The translations under genes and the position numbers were made by a program. A stretch of DNA of 64,000 nt from Eubacterium multiforme (GTDB lineage Bacteria; Bacillota; Clostridia; Clostridiales; Clostridiaceae). The notes beneath the pieces are model-generated. The model saw nothing but the letters and a program-made list of their open reading frames with translations. It ran no database searches and was not told the origin of the DNA. Position 1 is the stretch's first letter. Every line of letters begins with the position of its first letter. Shown here in pieces: positions 35,903-45,055 of the stretch. The stretch lies in contig NZ_JAUSUF010000014.1 of assembly GCF_030813415.1 (NCBI RefSeq), forward strand, positions 21,076-85,075, in the 5' to 3' direction.

Positions 35903-37216
35903 ATGAGTAAAAGAGAAAATTTTAAAAGTAGTAGAGGATTTATTTTATCCTGTGTAGGTGCAGCAATAGGTTTAGGTAACATATGGATGTTTCCTTATAG
36001 GATGGGTAGCAATGGTGGAGCAGTATTTTTAATACCATATCTTTTCTTTGTATTAGTACTTGGAACAACAGGGCTTATAACTGAATTTTCTTTTGGGAGA
36101 ATGTTTGGAAGAGGAAATTTAGAAAGTACAAAAATAGCTTTTAAGAAAAAAGGATTAGTTGGAGGAAAATTAATTGGTATTATACCTGTACTTGGCTTAT
36201 TTGGAATATTTATGTTTTACAATGTAGTAGTAGGGTGGATATTAAAATATTTCTTTATTAGTGCATCAGGAGAATTCAAAAATGTTGATTTACCTAAATA
36301 TTTTGAAGGTTTTGCTGGAAGTCCTGAAACAATTATATGGAATGGTTTAGCTGTTTTTATAACAGTACTAATTGTTTGTTTTGGAGTTGTAAAAGGAATA
36401 GAAAAAATAAATAAAATAATTATGCCTATGATGTTTATAATATTATTGCTTTTAGCTATTAGATCTTTAACTTTACCAGGTGCCATTGAAGGAGTTAAAT
36501 TTTTATTAGTACCAAAATGGGAATATTTATTAAGATTAGAAACTTGGGTAAATGCATTAGGACAAGCATTCTTTACAGTTTCTTTAACTGGATGTTGTTT
36601 GGTGGTTTATGGAAGTTATACTCCAAAAAACTTTAATATACCAAGAACTGCTATTTATACAGCAATTTTTGATACACTTGCAGCACTTCTTTCAGGATTT
36701 GTAATAATGCCAGCAGTATTTGCTTGTGGACTTGATCCATTAGCAGGTCCACCACTTTTATTTATTACAGTTCCAACTATATTTTCAAAAATACCAGGAG
36801 GACAAATATTAGCTGCATTTTTCTTTTTTAGTGTATTCTTAGCTGCAATAAGCTCTTCAATAGCAATGCTTGAAGGACCTTGTGAAGCTTTAATGTCACA
36901 AATAAAAATAAGCAGAAAAAAATGTGTAACTTTAGTTGCAATTATAGGATTTATATTATCAATTCCATTAGATTTAGAAATGAATGTTTTTAATAATTTT
37001 ACTAATTTTATAACTATAATACTTTCTCCTATTGGAGCATTAATTACAATGATAGTATTTTATTATGTATTAAATAAAAAGGATGTTTTAGCTGAAATAA
37101 ATAATGGAGGAAGTAAGAAATTAGGAGATAAATTTTATTATTTTGCAAAATACGGATTTGTTTCAATAACAATAATAATAATAATTTTAGGAATTATTTT
37201 AGGGGGTATTGGATAA
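35903..37216 (+). CDS. NSS-family sodium:amino acid symporter
   Basis: A 437-residue transporter of about eleven helices, close in length to bacterial 11-helix members such as MhsT and Tyt1. It begins with the signature RGFILSCVGAAIGLGNIWMF (helix 1, Na+ site) and continues with PYRMGSNGGAVFLIPY. A reading frame continues upstream to 35840, but that would run through the terminator. The ATG at 35903 has a GGGGGG ribosome site and is taken as the start. The aromatic leader peptide upstream suggests tyrosine or phenylalanine as substrate. Confidence 0.88.
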   Translation: MSKRENFKSSRGFILSCVGAAIGLGNIWMFPYRMGSNGGAVFLIPYLFFVLVLGTTGLITEFSFGRMFGRGNLESTKIAFKKKGLVGGKLIGIIPVLGLFGIFMFYNVVVGWILKYFFISASGEFKNVDLPKYFEGFAGSPETIIWNGLAVFITVLIVCFGVVKGIEKINKIIMPMMFIILLLLAIRSLTLPGAIEGVKFLLVPKWEYLLRLETWVNALGQAFFTVSLTGCCLVVYGSYTPKNFNIPRTAIYTAIFDTLAALLSGFVIMPAVFACGLDPLAGPPLLFITVPTIFSKIPGGQILAAFFFFSVFLAAISSSIAMLEGPCEALMSQIKISRKKCVTLVAIIGFILSIPLDLEMNVFNNFTNFITIILSPIGALITMIVFYYVLNKKDVLAEINNGGSKKLGDKFYYFAKYGFVSITIIIIILGIILGGIG

Positions 37217-37287
37217 AAATAATAAAAAAACTATTGAATTTATAAAAATATAGTCATATAATATAGAAAATAATAAATGTAAAAAAA

Positions 37288-37571
37288 TTGTGAAGAGGAA
37301 GAGTACATTAGAAAGATACTTTAAGAGAGCTAAAGATTTTGCTGTAACTTTAGTAAGTATCCCTTATGGAAGCAGCCTTGGAATTGCCTATTGAGAACTA
37401 AGTATTTTAAATATACTTAATTAAGTAGAGCCGTAACCTCCCGTTAACGAGGGAAGAATATGTTTGTATTCTTACTAAGTGAGTATTTATAGTGATATAG
37501 TTACTTATTAGGGTGGTACCGCGAAATTGTTAATAATCTTCGTCCCTTTTTGGGGATGAGGATTTTTTTTA
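37288..37571 (+). promoter_or_regulatory. T-box riboswitch, specifier unresolved
   Basis: Stem I begins GTGAAGAGG with an AGTA S-turn. A GATACTT/AAGTATC helix and AGAGAG...GCTGTAA apical elements follow, then the T-box AGGGTGGTACCGCG (37510-37523) and a terminator (ATCTTCGTCCC / GGGGATGAGGAT plus T8, 37536-37570). After the GGAA turn the bases are TTGCC (37384-37388), so TTG (Leu) or TGC (Cys) are in register depending on spacing. ATT and GCC are less likely. It controls the Lrp-aminotransferase-MATE genes by tRNA charging. Confidence 0.88.
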
Positions 37572-37604
37572 TTTAAAAATATATTTAATATAGGAGGAAT
37601 GAAA

Positions 37605-38087
37605 ATGGAAGAAATTCTAGAGGTATTAGAAAAAAATAGTAGATATAGTGATGAAGAAATAGCTATAATGACTGGTAAAACAGTTGAAGAAGTTAGAGAT
37701 GCTATAAGAGATTATGAAGAAAAAAATATAATTGCAGGATATACTACTTTAATTAATTGGGAAAATACAGGTAAAGAAACAGTTACAGCACTAATAGAAG
37801 TTAAAATAACTCCACAAAGAGGGCAAGGTTTTGATAAAGTTGCTGAAAGAATATATAAATTTAAAAATGTTAATGCATGTTATTTAATGAGTTCAGGAGG
37901 TTTTGATTTAACAGTAATTGTTGAAGGAAAAACTATGAAGGAAGTTGCAATGTTTGTATCAGAAAAACTTGCTGTACAAGAATATGTTCAAGGAACAGCA
38001 ACACATTTTGTTCTTAAAAAATATAAAGACCATGGAACAATATTTAAGGATAAGAAGATAGAAGATAGGGAGGCTATATTTATATGA
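37605..38087 (+). CDS. Lrp/AsnC family transcriptional regulator
   Basis: A 160-residue regulator with an N-terminal winged helix-turn-helix (about 1-60, SDEEIAIMTGKTVEEVRDAI) and a C-terminal RAM/AsnC effector domain (about 70-145, with GGFDLTVIVEG). Such proteins sense an amino acid and form octamers. The ATG at 37605 is used since AGGAGG is too close to an ATG six bases earlier. It overlaps the aminotransferase by four bases (ATGA), so they are co-translated. It likely senses the same amino acid whose tRNA the T-box reads. Confidence 0.9.
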   Translation: MEEILEVLEKNSRYSDEEIAIMTGKTVEEVRDAIRDYEEKNIIAGYTTLINWENTGKETVTALIEVKITPQRGQGFDKVAERIYKFKNVNACYLMSSGGFDLTVIVEGKTMKEVAMFVSEKLAVQEYVQGTATHFVLKKYKDHGTIFKDKKIEDREAIFI

Positions 38088-39253
38088 TAATGGAAAATAT
38101 GATTTTAGATAATGTAAAAAATATGCCCCCTTCAGGCATAAGAAAATATTTTGATATGATAAATGAAATGGAAGATGTTATATCTTTAGGAGTTGGTGAG
38201 CCAGATTTTGTAACACCTTGGAATGTAGTAGAAGCTGGAATTTATTCTTTAGAAAAGGGGCATACTCATTATTCTTCAAATGCTGGATTTATTGAACTTA
38301 GAGAAGAAATTTCAAATTATATGAAGAGAAAAATAGGAGTTTCATATAGAGCAGAAGATGAAATTTTAGTAACTGTTGGTGGAAGTGAAGGAATAGATTT
38401 AGCCCTTAGAGCTTTAGTTGGTCCTGGAGATGAAGTTATAATACCAGAACCAAGCTTTGTAGCTTATAAAGGATGTACTGCTTTTACTGGAGCAACATCA
38501 AAGGTAATTAATTTAAAAGCAGAGGATGATTTTAAACTTAAACCAGAAATGCTTGAAAATGCAATTACAGAAAAAACTAAAGTTGTAATACTGCCTTTTC
38601 CTAATAATCCAACAGGAGCAATAATGACAAAGGAAGAACTATCAAAAATAGTTGATGTATTAAAGGATAAGGATATAGTTATTCTGTCTGATGAAATATA
38701 TTCAGAATTATCTTATGATAAGGAACATGTATCAATAGCAGAATTTGAAGAGGTTAAAGATAAAACCCTTATAATAAATGGATTTTCTAAAGCTTATGCA
38801 ATGACAGGTTGGAGACTTGGATATGCTTGCGGAAATAAAGTTTTAATAGATGCTATGAAAAAAATTCATCAATATGGAATTATGTGTTCACCAACTACAG
38901 CTCAATATGCTGCAATTGAAGCACTTAAACATGGAGATGATAGTGTAAAAGAAATGGCAAATGATTATAATAGAAGAAGAAGGGTTTTAGTTAATGGGTT
39001 TAGAAAAATGGGTTTAGATTGTTTTGAACCTTTAGGAGCTCTTTATGTTTTTCCATGTATTAAGCAAACAGGTATGACTTCAGATGAATTTTGTGAAAAA
39101 CTTTTAATGGAAGAGAAAGTTTTAGTAGTTCCAGGAAATGCTTTTGGAGATTGTGGAGAAGGTTTTATAAGAGCATGTTATGCTGCATCTATGGAAGATT
39201 TAATGGAGGCTGTAAAGAGAATAACAAAATTCGTTTACAAATATAAAAAATAA
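38084..39253 (+). CDS. Class I/II PLP-dependent aminotransferase
   Basis: A 389-residue fold-type I aminotransferase of the aspartate/aromatic (subgroup I gamma) type, like B. subtilis PatA. Signature parts are LGVGEPDFVTPWNV (about 35-48), SNAGFIELREEI, the NNPTG loop and the Schiff-base Lys236 in INGFSKAYAMTGWRLGY. The C-terminal arginine in FIRACYA binds the substrate carboxylate. Donor and acceptor cannot be fixed by eye. Its start overlaps the Lrp gene stop (ATGA), and the T-box upstream ties it to amino acid supply. Confidence 0.88.
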   Translation: MIMENMILDNVKNMPPSGIRKYFDMINEMEDVISLGVGEPDFVTPWNVVEAGIYSLEKGHTHYSSNAGFIELREEISNYMKRKIGVSYRAEDEILVTVGGSEGIDLALRALVGPGDEVIIPEPSFVAYKGCTAFTGATSKVINLKAEDDFKLKPEMLENAITEKTKVVILPFPNNPTGAIMTKEELSKIVDVLKDKDIVILSDEIYSELSYDKEHVSIAEFEEVKDKTLIINGFSKAYAMTGWRLGYACGNKVLIDAMKKIHQYGIMCSPTTAQYAAIEALKHGDDSVKEMANDYNRRRRVLVNGFRKMGLDCFEPLGALYVFPCIKQTGMTSDEFCEKLLMEEKVLVVPGNAFGDCGEGFIRACYAASMEDLMEAVKRITKFVYKYKK

Positions 39254-39273
39254 TTATAAAGGGATGAGAATTT

Positions 39274-40653
39274 ATGGGGAATGTGGTTAAGGATTTAGGA
39301 GAGGGAAATGTAAAAAAACTATTATTTAAATTAGCTTTTCCAGCAATTATGGCTCAGATTGTAAATGTTCTATACAATATTGTTGATAGAATATTTATTG
39401 GAAGAATTCCAAATGGGGAAATAGCTATGGCAGGAGTTGGAGTAGCTTTTCCAATTATAATGATTGTTTCAGCTTTTAGTGCATTAATAGGTGTTGGTGG
39501 TGCACCTCTTGCAGCTATAAAAATGGGAGAGTCAAATAATAAAGAAGCTGAAAAAATAATGGGTAACAGTTTTGGAGCTTTAATAATTATTGGAGTTTTA
39601 ATGACTGTAGGATTTTTAATTTTTAAAGAACCTATGCTTTGGGCATTTGGAGCTAGCAGGGCTACAATAGGATATGCTAGTGAATATTTAGGATTTTACT
39701 TAATAGGAACGATATTTGTTCAAATTGCTTTAGGAATGAATCCATTTATAAATACTCAAGGCTTTGCTAAGATTGGTATGGTAACAGTTATGGTGGGAGC
39801 AGTAATAAATATAATATTAGATCCAATATTTATATTTGGTTTTAATATGGGAGTTAAAGGAGCAGCCCTTGCAACAGTTTTTGGTCAATTTATTTCTGCA
39901 TTATGGGTTTTAAAATTTTTATTTGGAAAAACAAGTGTTTTAAAAATAAAAAAACAATATATAATGCCTAAATTAAAAATATTATTGCCAGTTATGGCAC
40001 TTGGAGTATCTCCATTTATTATGCAGGCTACAGAAAGTTTAGTAATAATTATAATGAATAATCAGCTTTTAAAATTTGGTGGAGACCTTGCAATTGGAGC
40101 AATGACTATAATGAGTAGTATAATGCAAATAGTATTATTACCACTACTTGGACTTTCACAGGGAGCACAGCCTATTATGAGTTATAATTATGGAGCAGAA
40201 AAGTTAGATAGGGTTAAAAGTGCATTTAAAATTTTAATAAAAAGTTGTTTATGTTATGTAGGTATTATGTGGATTTTACTTTTAACAGTACCTCAATTTT
40301 TTGTAATGATATTTAATAATAATGAAGATCTTATAAAGATAACATCATGGAGTATAAAAATATATTTTGCAGGAATTTTAATGTTTGGAATACAAGTGGC
40401 ATGTCAGCAAACATTTTTAGCTCTTGGACAAGCAAAGATATCATTATTTTTAGCTCTTCTTAGAAAAATAATATTACTTATACCATTAGCACTTACATTA
40501 CCAATGATTGTTCAAGATAAATTAAAGGGAGTACTACTTGCAGAGCCCTTTGCAGATGTTTTAGCAGCGACTATTACTGGAATATTTTTTATAAGATTTT
40601 ATAAAAAAAGTTTATCAGTAAACAATGAAAATAAAATTTTAGAAGAAAGTTAA
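39274..40653 (+). CDS. MATE family efflux transporter
   Basis: A 459-residue, twelve-helix MATE protein. Two similar halves each begin with the family's PAIMAQIVNVLYNIVDRIFI-type block (about 23-42) and the equivalent second-half start SPFIMQATESLVIIIMN. MATE proteins export cationic drugs or metabolites using Na+ or H+. It lies 20 bases after the aminotransferase, behind the same T-box. Amino-acid-dependent control of a MATE is unusual and suggests it exports an amino acid derivative, but that is inference. Confidence 0.85.
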   Translation: MGNVVKDLGEGNVKKLLFKLAFPAIMAQIVNVLYNIVDRIFIGRIPNGEIAMAGVGVAFPIIMIVSAFSALIGVGGAPLAAIKMGESNNKEAEKIMGNSFGALIIIGVLMTVGFLIFKEPMLWAFGASRATIGYASEYLGFYLIGTIFVQIALGMNPFINTQGFAKIGMVTVMVGAVINIILDPIFIFGFNMGVKGAALATVFGQFISALWVLKFLFGKTSVLKIKKQYIMPKLKILLPVMALGVSPFIMQATESLVIIIMNNQLLKFGGDLAIGAMTIMSSIMQIVLLPLLGLSQGAQPIMSYNYGAEKLDRVKSAFKILIKSCLCYVGIMWILLLTVPQFFVMIFNNNEDLIKITSWSIKIYFAGILMFGIQVACQQTFLALGQAKISLFLALLRKIILLIPLALTLPMIVQDKLKGVLLAEPFADVLAATITGIFFIRFYKKSLSVNNENKILEES

Positions 40654-40739
40654 TTAAATAAAAGTTTAAAACTCTTTTGTTATTGAAATTACTTTTTGTG
40701 GTAAAATATATTTACATAGAAGCATAGGAGGAATTTTAA

Positions 40740-41450
40740 GTGAGAGAGTTAATAGATTTGCATACTCATACTATTTCAAGTGGGCATGCATATAGCACAG
40801 TAAAGGAAAATATAGATAGTGCAAGTTTAAAAAAATTAAAATATTTAGGTATTTCAGATCATGGACCAAAGATGCCAGGAAGTCCACATATATTTCATTT
40901 TCATAATTTAAAGGTTATACCAAAGGAAGTAAATGGAGTTAGGATATTAGTTGGTGCTGAGGTTAATATTTTAGATTTTCAAGGAAATTTAGATTTATCT
41001 GAATATGATTTAAATAAATTAGATTATGCAATAGCAAGTCTTCATATTCCTTGTATAAATCCAGGTAATAGGGAAGAAAATACTATGGCTGTAATAAATG
41101 CAATGAATAATAATAAAGTTAAAATAATAGGACATTTAGATGATGCAAGGTATCCTGTAAATTATGAAATGGTAGTTAAAAAAGCTAAAGAAAATGGGGT
41201 TTTATTAGAACTTAATAATTCATCATTAAAGCCTAATGGAGCAAGAGTTGGTGCTTTAAAAAATGATATTGAAATGTTAAATGTATGTAGAAAAATGAAG
41301 GCAAAAATTATTTTTGGAAGTGATTCTCATATATGTTATGACATCGGAAAGTTTGATAACTGTATAAAGCTAGTAAAAGAATTAGATTTTCCAGAGGAAT
41401 TAATAGTTAACTATAATGAAGAAGATATAAAGAAAATATTTAATATATAG
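40740..41450 (+). CDS. PHP-domain phosphatase, YcdX-like
   Basis: A 236-residue metal-dependent phosphoesterase of the PHP family. Metal-ligand motifs in order are LHTHTISSGHAYST (about 6-19), GISDHGPKMPGSPH, ASLHIPC, GHLDD and the late FGSDSHI. These match YcdX-type phosphatases with a trinuclear zinc centre. The start is GTG, eight bases from AGGAGG. The natural substrate is unknown. It sits downstream of the MATE gene with an 86-base gap, so it may have its own promoter. Confidence 0.87.
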   Translation: MRELIDLHTHTISSGHAYSTVKENIDSASLKKLKYLGISDHGPKMPGSPHIFHFHNLKVIPKEVNGVRILVGAEVNILDFQGNLDLSEYDLNKLDYAIASLHIPCINPGNREENTMAVINAMNNNKVKIIGHLDDARYPVNYEMVVKKAKENGVLLELNNSSLKPNGARVGALKNDIEMLNVCRKMKAKIIFGSDSHICYDIGKFDNCIKLVKELDFPEELIVNYNEEDIKKIFNI

Positions 41451-41454
41451 GCAA

Positions 41455-41508
41455 AATAATAGACTTTAATAAAGTTTTATAGCTTTAATAAAGTCTATTA
41501 TTTTGTCT
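41455..41508. terminator. Long bidirectional terminator
   Basis: Stem of about 20 pairs, AATAATAGACTTTAATAAAG with its inverse, around a short loop. It separates the PHP gene (+) from the minus-strand AraC gene. Confidence 0.9.
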
Positions 41509-41541
41509 TTTTTTATTTATGTAGTTTCAATTAATTAAATT

Positions 41542-42282
41542 TTATATAATATGTAATGAGCTATTTCTATAATATATAGGAGTTATTGTAGTAAATTTTT
41601 TAAACATAGTACTATAATAGCTTTGATTTGTATAGCCTACCATTAAAGCAATATCTAATATAGATAAATCTGTATTTAAAAGAAGTTCTTTACTTTTTTC
41701 AATCCGAAAATAATTTAAATAATTAGTAAATGTATAATTAGTTTCTTTCTTAAAGATATTACAAAAGTAACTTTTGTTTATATTAAAGTTATTACAAATA
41801 GAATCTATTGTTATTGGATTTTGATAGTTTTCATTTATATAACTTAAAGATCTTCTTACATATGGGGAATAGGTTTTTTTAGTAGTTACTTTAATAGTTT
41901 CTTTAAATATCAAATTTAGTAATTCATATATATATTTTATACAGGTTAAATTTTTAGTTGATATTTTACATTTACAATAATTTTCTTTAAATGTAAAGGG
42001 GCCTAATAAAAAACATATAGATTTATCATTATGTTTAAAATAAGGTGTTACTACAAATTTTATTTCTTTAGGATAATCTAAAAAAGTAATATCATCAGCA
42101 TTTTTTAAAGAATCAAAATTAAAATTTTTTAATTTTTTTATCATATTAATTTCTTTAAGAATATCTTCTAATTCACCAGTATATCCACATTTGCAAAGAG
42201 TATTAAGATTTTCATCTAATACACATATAGGTAAGTAACAGCAACTATAAAAATCATTTATTAGAGAATTTATAAAAACCAT
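41542..42282 (-). CDS. AraC-family regulator with Cys-rich sensor domain
   Basis: A 246-residue protein. The C-terminal AraC domain (about 143-243) has both helix-turn-helix units (ITIDSICNNFNINKSYFCNI and LSILDIALMVGYTNQSYYST). The N-terminal domain (1-120), which looks like PocR-type sensors, carries nine cysteines at 14, 15, 20, 30, 32, 90, 103, 105 and 114, including CxC pairs at 30/32 and 103/105. It is divergent from the heme operon, with only 195 bases between them containing the Fur box. The ATG at 42282 follows GAAAGGAG. It is probably a local regulator; a metal, Fe-S or heme signal is inferred. Confidence 0.82.
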   Translation of the reverse strand: MVFINSLINDFYSCCYLPICVLDENLNTLCKCGYTGELEDILKEINMIKKLKNFNFDSLKNADDITFLDYPKEIKFVVTPYFKHNDKSICFLLGPFTFKENYCKCKISTKNLTCIKYIYELLNLIFKETIKVTTKKTYSPYVRRSLSYINENYQNPITIDSICNNFNINKSYFCNIFKKETNYTFTNYLNYFRIEKSKELLLNTDLSILDIALMVGYTNQSYYSTMFKKFTTITPIYYRNSSLHII

Positions 42283-42397
42283 AGAAACTCCTTTCAATAA
42301 AATTTTAAAATTTATTTAAAAAAATAAAATATAGTTAAAAAAAACTATATATAGATAAAAACTAAAAATAAATAATGTGTTAACATAAAAACATAAA

Positions 42398-42412
42398 TGA
42401 TTATCATTATCA
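42398..42412. promoter_or_regulatory. Fur box of the heme operon
   Basis: TGATTATCATTATCA matches the 15-base Fur consensus TGATAATnATTATCA at all defined positions but one. It lies 66 bases upstream of the first NEAT gene and about 115 bases from the divergent AraC gene, so it may repress both when iron is plentiful. Confidence 0.88.
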
Positions 42413-42477
42413 AGAATATTATTGACTATTATTCCTGATATGTCAAATAAGAAAAAACGATAGGGGGATTTATTTTT

Positions 42478-44223
42478 ATGATAAAAAGAAAAACAAGTAT
42501 GTTAATTGCAGTTGCATTAGTTACATCAGTATTTATAGGTGGCGGAACAGGAGTACGTGCATTTGCTTCAGAACTAAATCATAACAAGGAGATAGTGGAG
42601 CAACTTAAAGGTGGTATTTATGAAGTAGAGAATAAGACATCCTATATAACTCCAGGAAACGAAACTGGAGAAAGTATGGCTAGAAGAGCTTTAGAAAAAA
42701 CTACAAAATTAACAATAAAAAATGGAAAAACATATATGAAATTAAATTTCAATAAAGCATTATATTCTTTTATGCAAAATATCAAGGTAAGCATTGATGG
42801 AAAAGATATAAAAATAAAAGAAAATAAGGATGATAAAAGTATAGAGTTTGAAGTTCCATCACCAGAATCTAAAATTCATATAGGAATGTTTATAACTGCA
42901 ATGGGAAGAGATGTTGAAATGTTTGTAGTTAATGATATGAGTACCTTAAAAACAATAAATGAAATGCCAATAATAAATGCAAAAGACATAACTGTTTCAA
43001 AGGGAGATAAGATAGATTTATTATCTAATGCAACAGCGTTAGATAAGGAAGATGGAAAGATTAAAGTTAAAGTTTTAGGAGATACAAGCTTTATAAAAGA
43101 TGGAGTAGCAGTAAAGAGTGGAACATATAAAGTTACCTATAGAGCCGAAGATAAAGGTGGACTTGTTTCAACTAAAGATATAAAGGTTACTGTAAAGGAT
43201 AAATCAGAAGGTAATAAAGATAATAAAAATGAAAAAGATGGGGATTACTCAATACAAAATGATGTTAAATACATAGGAAACGGAAATGCTGAAATAGGAA
43301 ATAGCATGGCGAGAAGAGTTTTAAAGGAAACTAGTGAAGTTAATATAAAAAATGGCAAAATTTATACAACATTAGAATTTGATAAAGTTCAATACGGATT
43401 TTTAAAGAATATAAAAATAAATGTAAACGGAAAAAATGTAAACTTTACTGAAAATAATAGAAAGATAAAATTTGAAGTACCTAGTTTAAATTCAAAAATT
43501 GTTGTATCAGCCTTTGTAACAGCTATGAATAAAGATGTTAGTTTCCAAACAATATTAAAAGAAGATACATTGAAAAAAATAAATTCATCAGAAGGTTCTA
43601 CAAATAAGCCAGAAGAAAATAAGGACAACACTTCAAAAAATGAAAATAAACAAAATAACAAAACAGAAAATAAATCATCTTCAACTAAAGCAGATAAGGG
43701 AAATGATAAAAGAGAAGAGGTTATAAAAGGAAAACTATATACTATAAAAAATAAAGTAACTCATAAGAGCCAAACAGGAATAGATATGGCAAGAAAAAAT
43801 TTAGATAGTACTTCACAAATTGAAGAAGTAAATGGGAAAACTTATTTAACTTTAACATTTACAGGAGGTCAATATATGAAGGATTATGAAATATATGTAA
43901 ATGGCAATAAAGTTAATCATAAAATTACTTATAGAAATGGAAACATAACAAAGGTAAGATTTGAAATTCCAAATTTAGATTCAAAGATGAAAGTAAAGTG
44001 CTTTGTAATACCAATGGGTAGAAATGTTGAATTTGGAGTTGAGTTATTAAAGGATACATTAAAGTTTGAAAAAGAATATAAAGTAAATGGTAATGAATTA
44101 AAGAATGAATCTGGAATAAGCAATAAATTACCTGCTACTGGAATGGATTTTGTAGGAAATGCATTAGCTGGGTTAGGAGCTATAGGATTAGGTGCATTAT
44201 CTATTATTTCAAAGAGAAAATAA
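42478..44223 (+). CDS. Triple-NEAT heme-binding cell wall protein (LPATG)
   Basis: A 581-residue secreted protein. It has a signal peptide (1-30), NEAT 1 (about 43-158), an Ig-like DUF5011 domain (about 165-240), NEAT 2 (about 257-365), an Asn/Lys-rich linker, NEAT 3 (about 417-528) and an LPATG sortase signal (551-555) with hydrophobic stretch and basic tail. Each NEAT has a helix motif MAR(R/K) (Met67, 277, 437) and a hairpin AM/PM (Met142, 350, 513) where YxxxY is expected. It should capture heme at the surface. This looks like the Cht locus reported in C. perfringens; I do not assign a cht letter. Confidence 0.9.
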   Translation: MIKRKTSMLIAVALVTSVFIGGGTGVRAFASELNHNKEIVEQLKGGIYEVENKTSYITPGNETGESMARRALEKTTKLTIKNGKTYMKLNFNKALYSFMQNIKVSIDGKDIKIKENKDDKSIEFEVPSPESKIHIGMFITAMGRDVEMFVVNDMSTLKTINEMPIINAKDITVSKGDKIDLLSNATALDKEDGKIKVKVLGDTSFIKDGVAVKSGTYKVTYRAEDKGGLVSTKDIKVTVKDKSEGNKDNKNEKDGDYSIQNDVKYIGNGNAEIGNSMARRVLKETSEVNIKNGKIYTTLEFDKVQYGFLKNIKINVNGKNVNFTENNRKIKFEVPSLNSKIVVSAFVTAMNKDVSFQTILKEDTLKKINSSEGSTNKPEENKDNTSKNENKQNNKTENKSSSTKADKGNDKREEVIKGKLYTIKNKVTHKSQTGIDMARKNLDSTSQIEEVNGKTYLTLTFTGGQYMKDYEIYVNGNKVNHKITYRNGNITKVRFEIPNLDSKMKVKCFVIPMGRNVEFGVELLKDTLKFEKEYKVNGNELKNESGISNKLPATGMDFVGNALAGLGAIGLGALSIISKRK

Positions 44224-44245
44224 AAATATAAAAGGAGAATTTTTT

Positions 44246-45028
44246 GTGAAGAATATAAAACAATTAATTGTAGGATTTTTAGTATTTACATTTTCCTTTA
44301 TAGGAGGCATTAGCGGCTTTACTGTTGCTAATGCAGCTAATAAAAATATATCTTCTGGAATTTATGAATGCGAAAATAATGTAAAACATGATTCAGAGGT
44401 TGGAATGTCCATGGCAAGAACTTATACAAATAAAAAAATGAAGGTAGAAGTTTATAAAGACAAAGTAGATTTTACTATAGGATTTTCAGGGGCTGAATAC
44501 ATGAAAAATTTTAGAATTCTTATAAATGGAAAAGAAGCTTCTATAAAGAGTATGAAAAGAGATAAAAAGAATAATACAGTAACATTAAAAGTTCAAGGAC
44601 CTGATATAAATTCTAAAATTGAAGCTAAAATCTATGTTGAACCTATGGGAAGAGATGTTAGATTTGGAGTTGTTCCTAATTTGAAAACAATGAAATTAAT
44701 AAAAAAAATAGATGAACCAAAATCAAAGGATAATAAAAAGGATTCAAAGGAAGATAAGAAAGAATCAAGTGATAATAAAAAGAAAGACAATGAAACAGAT
44801 AAAAACAAGGCTAAGGAAGAAAAAAAAGAGTCTGAAAATAAAGCAGATAGCAATGAAAAGAAGGAAGAAAAAAAGGTAGAAGATAATATGAATAAAAATG
44901 AAGCAGCAAAAAGTGAAGATCCAAAAGCTAATGAATCAAATAATAAAGTTAAATATGGAGCTGTTTTTGGAGGGGTTATAATTGCTGGAATTATAGGGGG
45001 AATAGTTATAAGGAAGTTTAGAAAATAA
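44246..45028 (+). CDS. Single-NEAT membrane-anchored heme protein
   Basis: A 260-residue protein starting at GTG behind AAAGGAG. It has a signal peptide (1-30), one NEAT domain (about 35-155) with the SMAR helix (Met56) and EPMGRDV hairpin (Met134), a Lys/Glu/Asp-rich spacer (about 160-235) and a C-terminal transmembrane helix with a basic tail. There is no LPxTG, so it stays at the membrane, as IsdC-like relays or Shp do. The charged spacer could span the wall. It most likely passes heme from the wall protein to the lipoprotein encoded next. Confidence 0.88.
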   Translation: MKNIKQLIVGFLVFTFSFIGGISGFTVANAANKNISSGIYECENNVKHDSEVGMSMARTYTNKKMKVEVYKDKVDFTIGFSGAEYMKNFRILINGKEASIKSMKRDKKNNTVTLKVQGPDINSKIEAKIYVEPMGRDVRFGVVPNLKTMKLIKKIDEPKSKDNKKDSKEDKKESSDNKKKDNETDKNKAKEEKKESENKADSNEKKEEKKVEDNMNKNEAAKSEDPKANESNNKVKYGAVFGGVIIAGIIGGIVIRKFRK

Positions 45029-45055
45029 CATTTAAAGGTTAAGGGGAAATAACTT

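Noticed and set aside
42398..42412. Possible zinc (Zur) box.
   Set aside because: The sequence fits the Fur consensus with one mismatch and sits in front of heme-iron genes, so Fur is the simpler reading.
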